Shown here one piece after another: positions 1-8,792 of a stretch of DNA of 64,000 nucleotides. The stretch lies in NCBI GenBank assembly GCA_002501485.1, contig DLTS01000036.1, positions 1 to 64,000 on the forward strand. Direction: 5' to 3'. The position numbers and the translations under genes are program-made. The notes beneath the pieces were generated by a model. The model was not told the origin of the DNA. It saw nothing but the letters and a program-made list of their open reading frames with translations, and did no database searches. Within the stretch, counting starts at the first letter, position 1. Each line of letters starts with the position of its first letter. Source of the stretch: Acidimicrobiaceae bacterium UBA7830 (GTDB taxonomy: Bacteria > Actinomycetota > Acidimicrobiia > Acidimicrobiales > Ilumatobacteraceae).

Positions 1-1
1 T

Positions 2-343
2 GGGTTCGCACTACGGAACCTCACCAACCTCAATGAGTTTTTTGGCGAACTTGCACGCGTGGTTCGTCCCGGAGGCCGAATCGCCCTCCTTGATGTCGGA
101 GTGCCAAGTAATCCAGTGGTTCGATGGGGCAACTCGATCTACTTTGGTAAAATAGTGCCGTTTATCGGAGGTCTCTTGTCTGACCGCGGCGCGTACCGTT
201 ACTTACCGAGAAGTGTTGCCTACCTTCCATCTCCAACAGAGATGGTCGCCGCCCTTCAAGACGCTGGGTTTGCTGACGCCCACCACGCTGAACTCAGCGG
301 CGGGCTCACCCAACTTCTCACCGGCACCCGAGACCCACTGTGA
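2..343 (+). CDS. menG: demethylmenaquinone methyltransferase, C-terminal part (5' end outside window)
   Basis: The reading frame is open from the first bases of the window and stops at 341-343, so only the last 113 residues are present. The visible part begins with the GFALRN-N-N motif typical of UbiE/MenG methyltransferases. The VVRPGGRIALLD strand that follows is the usual post-SAM-binding beta strand of class I methyltransferases. MenG methylates demethylmenaquinone to menaquinone with S-adenosylmethionine, the last step of the pathway. The stop codon overlaps the GTG start of menF by 3 nt, so the two are probably translationally coupled. The neighbouring men genes make the menaquinone rather than the ubiquinone assignment very likely. 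Confidence 0.88.
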   Translation, partial: GFALRNLTNLNEFFGELARVVRPGGRIALLDVGVPSNPVVRWGNSIYFGKIVPFIGGLLSDRGAYRYLPRSVAYLPSPTEMVAALQDAGFADAHHAELSGGLTQLLTGTRDPL

Positions 344-1554
344 TTGCCGTCACCCGCGACCTTGCGGGCACACCCTTTGAGCACGTACCACTGGTCGATA
401 TCGCTGGTGATGACGGACTGCTCTTCAAGAGCGCAACGTCTGGTCGAGTGGGGATTGGTCGTGCAGCGGTCGTCGATGTCGACCGAGCCGTCGAGGAACT
501 GCTCACGATCGAGCGACGGAACGAATCATCTGCAGACAACGCTCTGCTTCCCCTCGCATTTGGATGCATCGACTTTTTGCCCGGAGCTCCTGCAACACTG
601 ACGATTCCTGAACTCACCATCGTCGACCACGGATCGGGGTACCGATACGCCGTTGTCTGTGCAGCCGAGCACGACGTCGACCGCATATTTGGGTCTCTCG
701 CAGTGAATCCGCCTCCACCTCCCACGGCGAACAGCTTTCACGTCACCTCACCGATTGCGATCTCGACCTACCTCAAAGCGGTGACCGGAGCCCGTAACGC
801 AGTGCGATCGGGCAAACTTCGCAAAGCGGTTATCGCCCGGCCCGTGATGGTGACCGCCGACCACGCAATGAGTATTCATGCCGTGCTCCGACGGCTTGAT
901 GCCACCTTTGGGTCTACCTACCGCTTTTCGATACAGGGTTTCGTCGGGGCATCACCCGAACTGCTCGTCAGCGTCAACGGTGCAACTGTTTGTTCCCACC
1001 CTCTTGCGGGCACAACTCGAACAACAGGAAACGACGAGGTTGACGCTCAACTTGCTGCCGAGCTATTGGCCAGCGAAAAGAACCAGATCGAGCACCAAGC
1101 AGCAATCGAGATGGTGAGAGAGTCGCTGTTGCCATTCTGCAGCTACCTCGACTGGACACCTGAGCCATCGATCATCAAGGTGGCCAATGTGCAACACCTG
1201 GGTTCACTCGCAGAGGGTCATCTCAGCGAGCCATATCCGACTGTCGTCGAATTGGTCAGAGAACTCCAACCAACCCCTGCGGTCGGTGGCCACCCCCGAG
1301 CCTCGGCGATCGATCTCATTGTGAATTCTGAAGGGTTCACCCGAGGTCGATACGGCGGAGCTGTCGGATGGGTAAATGCTGCAGGCGATGGTGAGTGGGC
1401 AGTTTCACTGCGTTGCGCCGAGTTTTCTGACGATCGCCACCAAGCTCGGCTCGTTGCCGGTGGTGGCATTGTCGCAGATAGCGACCCTGAGTCGGAGCTT
1501 GCCGAAACACAGGCAAAGCTGCAAGCGATGCTGGGAGCGATAATTCGGCCCTAA
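340..1554 (+). CDS. menF: isochorismate synthase MenF
   Basis: This 404-residue protein converts chorismate to isochorismate, the first committed step of menaquinone synthesis. It has the C-terminal chorismate-binding fold: LRKAVIARP near residue 160 with the general-base lysine, GASPELLVSV near 203, HPLAGTTRT near 220, SEKNQIEH near 245, LQPTPAVGGHP near 309, and the Mg-binding end GRYGGAVGW and GGGIVADSDPESE near 336-387. Siderophore or salicylate synthases share these motifs, but position between menG and menD favours MenF. The GTG start overlaps the menG stop. The last codons lie 18 bp from the convergent menD stop. Confidence 0.9.
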   Translation: MIAVTRDLAGTPFEHVPLVDIAGDDGLLFKSATSGRVGIGRAAVVDVDRAVEELLTIERRNESSADNALLPLAFGCIDFLPGAPATLTIPELTIVDHGSGYRYAVVCAAEHDVDRIFGSLAVNPPPPPTANSFHVTSPIAISTYLKAVTGARNAVRSGKLRKAVIARPVMVTADHAMSIHAVLRRLDATFGSTYRFSIQGFVGASPELLVSVNGATVCSHPLAGTTRTTGNDEVDAQLAAELLASEKNQIEHQAAIEMVRESLLPFCSYLDWTPEPSIIKVANVQHLGSLAEGHLSEPYPTVVELVRELQPTPAVGGHPRASAIDLIVNSEGFTRGRYGGAVGWVNAAGDGEWAVSLRCAEFSDDRHQARLVAGGGIVADSDPESELAETQAKLQAMLGAIIRP

Positions 1555-1572
1555 CCCAAGGCGCCTGTGACC

Positions 1573-3210
1573 TCAACCGATTGCTTTACGAACTTCATCG
1601 ACGAGGAGTTCGTGCACCGCAACATTTCGGCGACGATTGCTCGGAACCCGAATCATACGCGGGCCAGGAATTGCGAGTTCTCTGATAAGTTCATCACGAT
1701 CTTGTACCGACACCGCTTCAACACCGTGGGCGGCAGCAACCGCGCAAAGATCTGTGCCATGTGGGGTTCCAAATAGGCGTTCAAACTCAGCACTCGGCAA
1801 CTCTGAAGCTTGAGGAAGAAAAGAAAAGATTCCGCCCCCGTCGTTGTCGATCACGATGATTCGAAGATCAACGTCGTGTGCCCCAATTCCCCACAGCGCA
1901 TTGCTGTCATGCACAAACGCAAGGTCTCCAATGACCGCAATGACCGGCACACCGGTAAGAGCAAGGCCAAGTGATGTCGACATGACGCCATCAATACCGT
2001 TTGCCCCGCGGTTCGAATGCGCGGCTGCCCGACGCCCGCCAAACCACTCGAGATCTCGCACCGGCATCGACGAAGAGACCACCACCCGGGCATTACTCGG
2101 CGCAGCATCAGCCACAACTCGAGCAACGGTGGGCTCTGAAAGCTCGGGCGCAAGGAGCAACTCGCTGAGGGTCTGTTCTGCGATTGCGTCCACCTCGAGC
2201 CACGACGTTCTCCACGATTCGGCCCAACGAGAACCCGTCGCCCCTGTGAAGCCCTGAGCGATCGCAGCGTCAACGTCATCGGCTGAACAGTGAACGACCA
2301 CGTTGCGGTCGGGGTCGATCACGCCCGGGCCCCCAACTTGGATCACGGGAGCACCCGAGTTTTTCACCCACATCGACAGCACCTTGGATGCGGGCGGTCG
2401 GCCGAATCGAAGCACCGCTTGCGGGACATGGCTGTTTGCAAAACCCTCATGACGAAGGAGGACATCAAAATTTGCGACCGAGCGGACGTCAGAGCGCACA
2501 CCAGAGAGTGGATCAGCAAGAATTGGCCAACTCAAGGCCTCAGCAATGCGAGAGATCGTGTGCGCATCAACCCCTGATGCTCCGCCGGCGACGATGATGC
2601 CGCGATCCACCTGAACAGAATCGGGAAGCGCGACCAGCGCAGGTCGCCCCTCCTCGGTCGATAATTCAGCCAATGGCGCCGGGAGTTCATCAACCCCTCC
2701 AAGGAGCGGCTCTCGGAAAGGGAGATTGAGGTGCACCGGGCCGCTTCTGGCAGCCGTATACATGTCGCGAGCGAATGTTCTCCACGTTGATGGCTCAGAG
2801 TCATCGGGCACGGGAGCATCGATCGACATCTTCGCAGCAGATCCGTAGATGTTGACCTGGTCGATCGTCTGCGGGGAGCCGACTCCGCGAAGTTCGGGCG
2901 GCCGGTCGGCAGTACACACGAGCATCGGTACTCCGGAAAGGCCCGCCTCGACAACCGCCGGCAAAAAGTTGGCGGCAGCAGTCCCACTCGTACAGATGAG
3001 GGCGGCGGGACGTCCACGCAACCCGAGTCCGAGGGCCACGAACGCCGCAACACGTTCATCGAGAATGACATGGGAGCGAATCCTCTTTTCCCGAGAAGCC
3101 GCAATAGTTAACGGAGTGCTACGAGACCCTGGTGCGATGACAACGTCGGTGAGGCCGAGCGAAACCCACTCGTCAAACAGAGTCGCAGAAAAAGTTGCCG
3201 ATGCCGACAC
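1573..3210 (-). CDS. menD: 2-succinyl-5-enolpyruvyl-6-hydroxy-3-cyclohexene-1-carboxylate synthase MenD
   Basis: MenD is a thiamine-diphosphate enzyme that joins 2-oxoglutarate and isochorismate. At 545 residues it has family length. PGSRSTPLT (27-35) is the substrate-binding loop, the catalytic glutamate is in LDERVAAF (50-57), and SGTAAANFLP (75-84) is typical of the family. The C-terminal TPP/Mg site reads GDLAFVHDSNAL followed by NDGGGIF. The start is GTG at 3210. No Shine-Dalgarno stands at normal spacing, but a TATCGT -10 box lies 8-13 nt upstream, so the mRNA is probably leaderless. It converges with menF and diverges from the frnE-like gene. Confidence 0.93.
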   Translation of the reverse strand: MSASATFSATLFDEWVSLGLTDVVIAPGSRSTPLTIAASREKRIRSHVILDERVAAFVALGLGLRGRPAALICTSGTAAANFLPAVVEAGLSGVPMLVCTADRPPELRGVGSPQTIDQVNIYGSAAKMSIDAPVPDDSEPSTWRTFARDMYTAARSGPVHLNLPFREPLLGGVDELPAPLAELSTEEGRPALVALPDSVQVDRGIIVAGGASGVDAHTISRIAEALSWPILADPLSGVRSDVRSVANFDVLLRHEGFANSHVPQAVLRFGRPPASKVLSMWVKNSGAPVIQVGGPGVIDPDRNVVVHCSADDVDAAIAQGFTGATGSRWAESWRTSWLEVDAIAEQTLSELLLAPELSEPTVARVVADAAPSNARVVVSSSMPVRDLEWFGGRRAAAHSNRGANGIDGVMSTSLGLALTGVPVIAVIGDLAFVHDSNALWGIGAHDVDLRIIVIDNDGGGIFSFLPQASELPSAEFERLFGTPHGTDLCAVAAAHGVEAVSVQDRDELIRELAIPGPRMIRVPSNRRRNVAVHELLVDEVRKAIG

Positions 3211-3217
3211 GTCCCCG

Positions 3218-3223
3218 ACGATA
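3218..3223 (-). promoter_or_regulatory. putative -10 box of leaderless menD transcript
   Basis: On the minus strand this hexamer reads TATCGT, matching the actinobacterial TANNNT -10 consensus. It lies at -13 to -8 relative to the GTG of menD, which places transcription start at or next to the start codon. It is one half of a perfect 10-bp inverted repeat shared with the divergent promoter at 3244-3249. No -35 element is evident. Confidence 0.55.
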
Positions 3224-3243
3224 CGGCCTTATCACTGACGACG

Positions 3244-3249
3244 TATCGT
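3244..3249 (+). promoter_or_regulatory. putative -10 box of leaderless frnE-like transcript
   Basis: TATCGT lies exactly at -12 to -7 from the ATG at 3256, so the A of the start codon would be the +1 base. There is no Shine-Dalgarno sequence between the box and the ATG. The surrounding decamer CGTATCGTCG is repeated in inverted orientation at 3216-3225 for menD. Confidence 0.55.
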
Positions 3250-3255
3250 CGTGTT

Positions 3256-3930
3256 ATGACGATTTCTGACACACCCACCATCAACATCGATATCTGGTCT
3301 GATGTCGTGTGTCCTTGGTGCTACATCGGAAAGCGAAAATTTGAGTCTGCTGTCGCAAATCTCGGAGATGACATACGCGTCAAGGTCACGTATCGGGCAT
3401 ATCAACTCGACCCGACCGCTTCGCCTGGGAAGACCGAACCTGTGCGGGGCGTTTACGAACGAAAATTTGGCGGACCTGAGCAAGCCGACCGCATTCTCTC
3501 TCATGTGACTTCAGTCGCTGCGGAAGCCGGACTCGACTTCCAGATGGATAACGCACAGCGAGCAAACACCCTCCTTGCACACCGATTGATCTGGCGGGCC
3601 GGTCAACCCGACTCGCCGATCGCACAATCAGATGTGAAAGAACTACTCCTCGCGTCTTACTTCACCAACGGAAACAACGTCGGAGATCCCGATGAACTCG
3701 CTGAACTCATGCAGCAGCTGGGTGCAGATAGAGCTGAGACCCTCGCATTTCTCGAAACACACGAGGGTGAGCAGGAAGTGCGAAATGAACTGCTCGGTGC
3801 CTCTGAACTTGGCATCACGGCTGTCCCGACGTATGTCGTCGAAGGGCAATGGTCGATTCCTGGCGCCCAAGAGTCTGAGACCTTTGAGCGCGTTCTAAGG
3901 CGGCTCGCCGATCGTATGAACGAGGTCTAG
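3256..3930 (+). CDS. FrnE-like DsbA-family thiol oxidoreductase
   Basis: This 224-residue protein has a thioredoxin fold with a CPWC active site at residues 19-22, in the IWSDVVCPWCYIGKRKF context typical of FrnE and 2-hydroxychromene-2-carboxylate isomerase-like DsbA proteins. The cis-proline loop is AVPTYVVEG near the C-terminus. There is no signal peptide, so it should act in the cytoplasm. Members are disulfide oxidoreductases or isomerases, and the natural substrate cannot be read from the sequence. It sits between menD (divergent) and menH (9 nt downstream, same strand), so it heads an operon with a menaquinone gene. Confidence 0.85.
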   Translation: MTISDTPTINIDIWSDVVCPWCYIGKRKFESAVANLGDDIRVKVTYRAYQLDPTASPGKTEPVRGVYERKFGGPEQADRILSHVTSVAAEAGLDFQMDNAQRANTLLAHRLIWRAGQPDSPIAQSDVKELLLASYFTNGNNVGDPDELAELMQQLGADRAETLAFLETHEGEQEVRNELLGASELGITAVPTYVVEGQWSIPGAQESETFERVLRRLADRMNEV

Positions 3931-3939
3931 AACGTCACC

Positions 3940-4686
3940 ATGCAGTTCAACCTTCTCCATGGGTTCACCCAAACCTCAGAAAGTTGGGCTGAAACTATCG
4001 CTGCACTGAAAGAGCGCATTCCGGCAGCAACCTTCTGGGCTCCCGATATGCCTGGTCACGGTAACGACATGACCCTCCCCTTCTCCCTCACTGAGGGGGC
4101 CGGTGCGATCGCAGACCTTGCCTCACCCGGAATCTGGATCGGTTACTCCATGGGTGGTCGCTACCTGCTCCACATCGCCACCCAGCATCCCGAGGTCGTG
4201 ACTGCACTTGTGCTCGTCAGCACGACAGCCGGACTCGAGACAAGCGAGGAACGTGAGGAACGACGAAATGCCGATCTCGCTCTCGCTGACAGCATTGAGC
4301 GCGACGGAGTTTCTGCATTTCTGCAACGATGGATGGCTCTTCCACTGTTCTCACGTCTTCGGCCAACCGCCACTGACCTCGCAGCTAGACAACGCAATAG
4401 CAGCACCGGCCTCGCTGAATCTCTGCGCCACGCAGGCACCGGATGCCAACAGCCGCTCTGGGACGAACTCGCCTCAATCGATGTTCCCACCCTCGTCGTT
4501 ACCGGCAGCGAAGACGAAAAGTTCTTCGCCCTCGGTGCACGTCTTGCGCAGACAATGCCCCAGGCCGAACACGTCACGATGAGCGGCGCAGGCCACGCTG
4601 TTCACCTTGAGCACAGCGAAGAATTCGCTGACCACGTCGCTGATTGGGCAAACAGCGTCAGCACACGCTCTCCGTCTACACAATGA
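3940..4686 (+). CDS. menH: alpha/beta hydrolase, probable SHCHC synthase MenH
   Basis: MenH eliminates pyruvate from SEPHCHC, the product of MenD, to give SHCHC. This 248-residue alpha/beta hydrolase shows the oxyanion HG of LLHGFTQTSESW near residue 7 and the nucleophile elbow GYSMGGR with Ser70. SEDEKF holds the acid (Asp192), and GAGHAVHLE holds His219. The DEKF and GHAVHxE contexts match MenH better than generic esterases. It follows the frnE-like gene by 9 nt. Its last 11 bp overlap the end of the convergent menA. Operon context supports the pathway role, although MenH is hard to separate from related hydrolases by motif alone. Confidence 0.78.
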   Translation: MQFNLLHGFTQTSESWAETIAALKERIPAATFWAPDMPGHGNDMTLPFSLTEGAGAIADLASPGIWIGYSMGGRYLLHIATQHPEVVTALVLVSTTAGLETSEEREERRNADLALADSIERDGVSAFLQRWMALPLFSRLRPTATDLAARQRNSSTGLAESLRHAGTGCQQPLWDELASIDVPTLVVTGSEDEKFFALGARLAQTMPQAEHVTMSGAGHAVHLEHSEEFADHVADWANSVSTRSPSTQ

Positions 4687-5557
4687 CGAGACCGACGCTC
4701 AACAACACGCCAAACAACAACTGCAATTTCCCTGTTGCGCCCAACACCGGGATGAGTTCTGCGCCATCTACTCCACTGTGAATCGTTCTCACCACCGATA
4801 TCGCCGGCACCGCAACGACCAGAGCGATAAGAGCCCCGAGGTCAACGATTGCGACCGAGCTCGCCAAGGCCACGACAACAAGCATGGTGAACATGACTCG
4901 CGTGCGAGCGTCACCAAGCCGAACTGCCAGCGTTCGCTTGTTTACATCTCGATCGGTCGGCAGGTCACGCAAATTGTTCACGGCCAGCAACGCGCAGGCA
5001 AGCGCACCAACCCCTGCGCCTGCTACCCACGACCTCCACAGCAGTTGCTCGACTGCGGCGAAGGTCGTACCCACCGTCGCAACCAAACCGAAGAACACAA
5101 ACACAAACACCTCACCAAGGCCGAGGTAGCCGTAGGGCTTCGGACCGCCCGTATAGCCCCAGGCCGCAAGCACCGCAGCGACGCCAACCGCAATGAGCCA
5201 CCACGACGTCATTGCCGCCAGGGCAAGACCAGCTACCGAGGCCAGAAGAAGGCTCATGAGCGCAGCCACTCGCACCTGTTCAGGAGCGGCGGAACCGGAC
5301 GCCACAAGCCGAAGAGGACCAACCCGCACATCATCGGTGCCACGAACCCCATCTGAATAATCATTTGCGTAGTTCACCCCCACCTGCAACAACAAACTGA
5401 CCACCAGAGCAAGAACGACACCAGCCCACGACACCGATGACCACCCTGTGTCGTCGACCGCAACCGCAGCACCTACCGCAACTGGCACCACCGCTGCGGG
5501 CAACGTCCGCGGACGCGCACCAGCAATCCAAATGCGTAGTGATGGCGCGCTGCTCAT
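4676..5557 (-). CDS. menA: 1,4-dihydroxy-2-naphthoate polyprenyltransferase MenA
   Basis: MenA is an integral-membrane UbiA-family prenyltransferase that attaches the polyprenyl tail to DHNA. The first Asp-rich prenyl-diphosphate site is VNYANDYSDG (61-70), and the second is NNLRDLPTDRDVNKRT, about 120 residues later. About eight hydrophobic segments are visible. I place the start at ATG 5557 (MSSAPSLRIW), which gives 293 residues. An in-frame start 36 nt upstream would add an odd His-rich leader and run toward menE. The 3' end overlaps menH tail to tail by 11 bp. Confidence 0.92.
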   Translation of the reverse strand: MSSAPSLRIWIAGARPRTLPAAVVPVAVGAAVAVDDTGWSSVSWAGVVLALVVSLLLQVGVNYANDYSDGVRGTDDVRVGPLRLVASGSAAPEQVRVAALMSLLLASVAGLALAAMTSWWLIAVGVAAVLAAWGYTGGPKPYGYLGLGEVFVFVFFGLVATVGTTFAAVEQLLWRSWVAGAGVGALACALLAVNNLRDLPTDRDVNKRTLAVRLGDARTRVMFTMLVVVALASSVAIVDLGALIALVVAVPAISVVRTIHSGVDGAELIPVLGATGKLQLLFGVLLSVGLVIV

Positions 5558-5614
5558 ACTTCGGCAATGATGGTGCATGAACCCCGGATTCACAACTCAA
5601 CCCCCACTCGAGAG

Positions 5615-6709
5615 ATGCCCAAACTCACTGCCCTCAACCTTCCTGGATCGCCAGATTTCGTTCACGCTCTCCAATCGGTGTGGGAACGAGGCGATGCAGT
5701 GTTTCCTCTCGATCGCCGACTACCCGTGGCTGCACAACGCTCAATGCTGCAGCGCTTCGGCGTCGCAACGGTTATCTCAGAAGATGGCGAAGCGGCTCTT
5801 AGCGACGGAGAACCGGTGGAATCAGGAGATGCCCTCGTCATCGCAACGAGCGGCTCTTCAGGGCCGCCAAAAGCAGCGGTGCTCACCCACGAAGCGGTGG
5901 AAGCGTCAGCCCGAGCAACATCAGAACGCCTGCAAGTAACCGATGACGACCATTGGCTTGCCTGCCTTCCGCTTGCGCACGTCGGCGGTCTCTCTGTCAT
6001 CACCCGATCTCTCATCACCGGAACCACGCTCACCGTGATCGATGGCTTTGATGCAGAGGTCGTCAGCGCGTCGGAGGCGACCCTTGTTTCACTGGTAGCC
6101 ACCACTCTCCAAAGAATTGATCCATCACTTTTCCGGGTCGTCGTGCTCGGGGGCGCACGTCCACCAGCCGATCGACCATCTCATTGCATTGCAACCTATG
6201 GGCTCACCGAAACAGGAAGCGGGGTCGTGTACAACGGCAAGCCTCTCAACCGTGTCGAGATCGAGATTCGAGATGGCGAAGTGCATCTACGAGGGCCGAT
6301 GCTTCTCCGCTGCTACCGCGACGGCACCTCGCCTCTGACCAGCGATGGGTGGCTTCCTACCGGTGATCTCGGATTCCTTCGCGACGACGGGAGTCTTCAT
6401 GTCGAAGGCAGGCGGGGCGATGTCATCAACACCGGCGGCGAGAAGGTGTGGCCAGACGATGTCGAACGCCAACTGATTCAGCATCCAGATATTCACGACG
6501 TAGCCGTAACCGGGTTACCCGATAACGAGTGGGGACAGATTGTTGCTGCGTTCGTCGTCAGCGCGCGCCCCAACTTGTCACTTGACAACATTCGTGAGCA
6601 CTGTCGAGCGCAACTGCCGGGCTACGCCCTCCCTAAACAACTCGAACTTGTTGAGGCCATTCCCCGCACTGCCCTCGGAAAGGTTCGACGTAGCGAACTC
6701 ACCGTATGA
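5615..6709 (+). CDS. menE: o-succinylbenzoate-CoA ligase MenE
   Basis: MenE is an acyl-adenylating enzyme that activates o-succinylbenzoate with ATP and CoA. The P-loop is IATSGSSGPPKAAVLTH, the A5 motif is ATYGLTETGS, and the A7-A8 block is GWLPTGDLGF with GRRGDVINTGGEKV. The A10 lysine is in PRTALGKVRR near the C-terminus. At 364 residues from ATG 5615 it is compact, as MenE proteins are. An in-frame ATG at 5567 would add 16 residues and leave only 9 bp to the divergent menA start, so I prefer 5615. It diverges from menA. Confidence 0.9.
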   Translation: MPKLTALNLPGSPDFVHALQSVWERGDAVFPLDRRLPVAAQRSMLQRFGVATVISEDGEAALSDGEPVESGDALVIATSGSSGPPKAAVLTHEAVEASARATSERLQVTDDDHWLACLPLAHVGGLSVITRSLITGTTLTVIDGFDAEVVSASEATLVSLVATTLQRIDPSLFRVVVLGGARPPADRPSHCIATYGLTETGSGVVYNGKPLNRVEIEIRDGEVHLRGPMLLRCYRDGTSPLTSDGWLPTGDLGFLRDDGSLHVEGRRGDVINTGGEKVWPDDVERQLIQHPDIHDVAVTGLPDNEWGQIVAAFVVSARPNLSLDNIREHCRAQLPGYALPKQLELVEAIPRTALGKVRRSELTV

Positions 6710-6715
6710 GCGACG

Positions 6716-7465
6716 TCACCCTGCGGCGTCTTTTACACCCGCCCCACCGTCGATGACGTAGGTTTCGCCGGTGATCCATGAGGCAAGGTCAGATGCAAGG
6801 AATGTCGCGAGATTCGCAATGTCTTGAGGCTCACCAAGGCGTTTCACCGGAAGTTCCTTCGCCAACTTGTCGCCGAAATTGTCAACGAGCACCTGAGCAA
6901 AATCTGTGACGACAAGCCCCGGAGCGATACCGAGCACTCGGGTCGGCCCGATTTCACCGGCGAGCTGTTTTGTCAGATGTATTAGTGCCGCTTTCGTGAG
7001 GTTGTAGACGCCGAGGTGTGGCCCTGACCGGAGCCCACCGACCGAGGCCATGTTGATGATGACTCCAGGCTTTTCTGCGAATGCGGCGCGATGGGCGGCC
7101 GCTGACCAGAACATTGGTCCTCGAAGATTGACCTCAAAGGTCTTGTCCCAACGGCCCTGATCAACTTCAAGCACGGGGCCGTAATACGGGTTTGTCCCGG
7201 CGTTGTTCACAAGAATGTCAAGCGAACCGAAACGCTCGATTGTCGCCGCCACCGTTTTCTCACCGGAGTCAGCATCACCGACATGTGAGGCAATGACATC
7301 TACGTCGCCTTCCATTTCGGCCTTTACCGCTTCAAGTTGGTCAAGCTTCCGGGACGTCAACATGACCTTGGCGCCAGAGGCAGCCATTGTTTCTGCAATC
7401 GCCTGACCAATTCCTCGTGATGCACCCGTGACGAGCGCAACTTTTCCCTCAAGAGATACGTCCAT
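6716..7465 (-). CDS. short-chain dehydrogenase/reductase (classical SDR)
   Basis: This 249-residue NAD(P)-dependent oxidoreductase has every classical SDR mark: TGASRGIG at 13-20, NNAG at 87-90, catalytic Ser141, and YNLTK with Tyr154 and Lys158. A C-terminal ITGETYVIDGG block follows, as in FabG-like enzymes. The substrate is unknown. The start is ATG 7465: TACATT sits exactly at -12 to -7, and the in-frame codons further upstream add only four residues plus the initiator. It converges with menE, whose stop is 6 nt away, so it need not belong to the men pathway. Confidence 0.88.
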   Translation of the reverse strand: MDVSLEGKVALVTGASRGIGQAIAETMAASGAKVMLTSRKLDQLEAVKAEMEGDVDVIASHVGDADSGEKTVAATIERFGSLDILVNNAGTNPYYGPVLEVDQGRWDKTFEVNLRGPMFWSAAAHRAAFAEKPGVIINMASVGGLRSGPHLGVYNLTKAALIHLTKQLAGEIGPTRVLGIAPGLVVTDFAQVLVDNFGDKLAKELPVKRLGEPQDIANLATFLASDLASWITGETYVIDGGAGVKDAAG

Positions 7466-7471
7466 AGGACG

Positions 7472-7477
7472 AATGTA
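7472..7477 (-). promoter_or_regulatory. putative -10 box of leaderless SDR transcript
   Basis: Minus-strand TACATT at -12 to -7 from the ATG at 7465 fits TANNNT with start-codon transcription initiation. It lies in the 34-bp gap after the CNNM gene. Confidence 0.5.
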
Positions 7478-7499
7478 CATGAAACGCTACATACGAAAG

Positions 7500-8792
7500 T
7501 TAGTCAGATGAGGCCTCGGCTGCAAGGTCGTCGCCGCCGTCTTGAGGAACGAGAGTGATGCGCACGCGGCGTACACGCCGCCCTTCCACCGACTCGACAA
7601 CAAACGAAAAACCCTCAAAGTCGATCGCATCACCAGGTTCAGGCACGCGCTCAAGGGCGGAGAAGACGAACCCGCCGACACTGTCGAAATCTTCGTTCGG
7701 AATGTCAATGCCAAGTTCATCAGCGACATCACCGATGTTGAGACCGCCGTCAACCAGCAGTGTGCCGTCGTCAAGGCGCTCAATGTCATGTTCTTCGGCG
7801 TCGTACTCATCGACAATTTCGCCGACGAGCTCTTCGAGGCAGTCTTCGAGTGTGACGAGCCCGGCGATGTCGCCGTACTCATCAGCAACGATCGCAATAT
7901 GAAATTTGCTGTCCTGCATCTCACGCATCAGCCGGGCAACGGGTTTATTTTCTGGAATGAATGTCACATCTCGCGCGAGGTCGAGCACCGGAAGATCACC
8001 GCGGCCTTCGCGCTCTGCGCGCATGAGGTCTTTCGTGAAGGCGAGACCCACGATGTCATCCTCGTCGCTGCCTGAAACCGGCAAGCGACTAAAGCCATGC
8101 GCAATTCCAAGGTTCAGCGCGTCGGTAATGGTTGCCGTGTTTGCCACCATCACCATGTCAGGTCGAGGAACCATGACCTCCCGAGCGACCGTGTCACCAA
8201 ACTCGATGATCGACTCGATCAGTTCGCGCTCCTCGTGTTCGATGACCTCATCTTGAGCGGCGGCCTCGACGATGCCGAGAAACTCCTGCTCGCTCACGAA
8301 TGGGCCACTCTCTAAACCACGGCCTTTCACCAGCACATTGGTGAGGCCAATCAGGCCTGCGGAGATCATCCGCAGCGGAGGAAACGCAGTGAGCGCCCGC
8401 ACCGGTCGGGCAGCGATCATGGCTGCCCGATCAGGATTGAGCACGGCATACGTCTTCGGGACCGCCTCTGCGAGCACAAAAAAGACAATGACGTTCAACG
8501 TGACACCGACGGCGACGCCGACTCCCCCAAACAAATTCCCCGCAACAATTCCCGTCAAGGTTGCTTGAACGGTCTGGCACACGTTAACCATCAACAACAG
8601 CGGGTTGATCCATCCTTCTGGGTTGTCAACGAGGGCGGTCAGACTGGGCTCAACACGCGGTTTGTCCTCGGTAATCGCAGCAGCCCGGGGCTTCGTCATC
8701 TTTGACAGGCCCATTTCGGCTATCGCCAAAAAGATCAACGCGAACAGCAGCACAATGATGACGAGAAGCATTACGAGGTTGGCGCCGTTCAT
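7500..8792 (-). CDS. CNNM/HlyC-CorC family transporter-like protein (DUF21 + CBS + CorC_HlyC)
   Basis: The 430-residue protein opens with about four membrane segments of the CNNM (DUF21) domain (residues 1-190), starting with an N-terminal helix that runs into AEMGLSKM. A pair of CBS domains follows, with VMVPRPDMVMV near 205 and ATITDALN near 225. A C-terminal CorC_HlyC domain ends the protein (DGGLNIGDV near 345). Family members are linked to Mg2+/Co2+ efflux, though many annotations still say hemolysin. It overlaps ybeY by 4 nt, giving the conserved order phoH-ybeY-CNNM also seen in other Actinobacteria. Confidence 0.9.
   Translation of the reverse strand: MNGANLVMLLVIIVLLFALIFLAIAEMGLSKMTKPRAAAITEDKPRVEPSLTALVDNPEGWINPLLLMVNVCQTVQATLTGIVAGNLFGGVGVAVGVTLNVIVFFVLAEAVPKTYAVLNPDRAAMIAARPVRALTAFPPLRMISAGLIGLTNVLVKGRGLESGPFVSEQEFLGIVEAAAQDEVIEHEERELIESIIEFGDTVAREVMVPRPDMVMVANTATITDALNLGIAHGFSRLPVSGSDEDDIVGLAFTKDLMRAEREGRGDLPVLDLARDVTFIPENKPVARLMREMQDSKFHIAIVADEYGDIAGLVTLEDCLEELVGEIVDEYDAEEHDIERLDDGTLLVDGGLNIGDVADELGIDIPNEDFDSVGGFVFSALERVPEPGDAIDFEGFSFVVESVEGRRVRRVRITLVPQDGGDDLAAEASSD

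Noticed and set aside
4607..5356. 249-codon plus-strand open frame opposite menA
   Set aside because: The product is Arg/His-rich low complexity and lies wholly antisense to a well-supported membrane protein gene.
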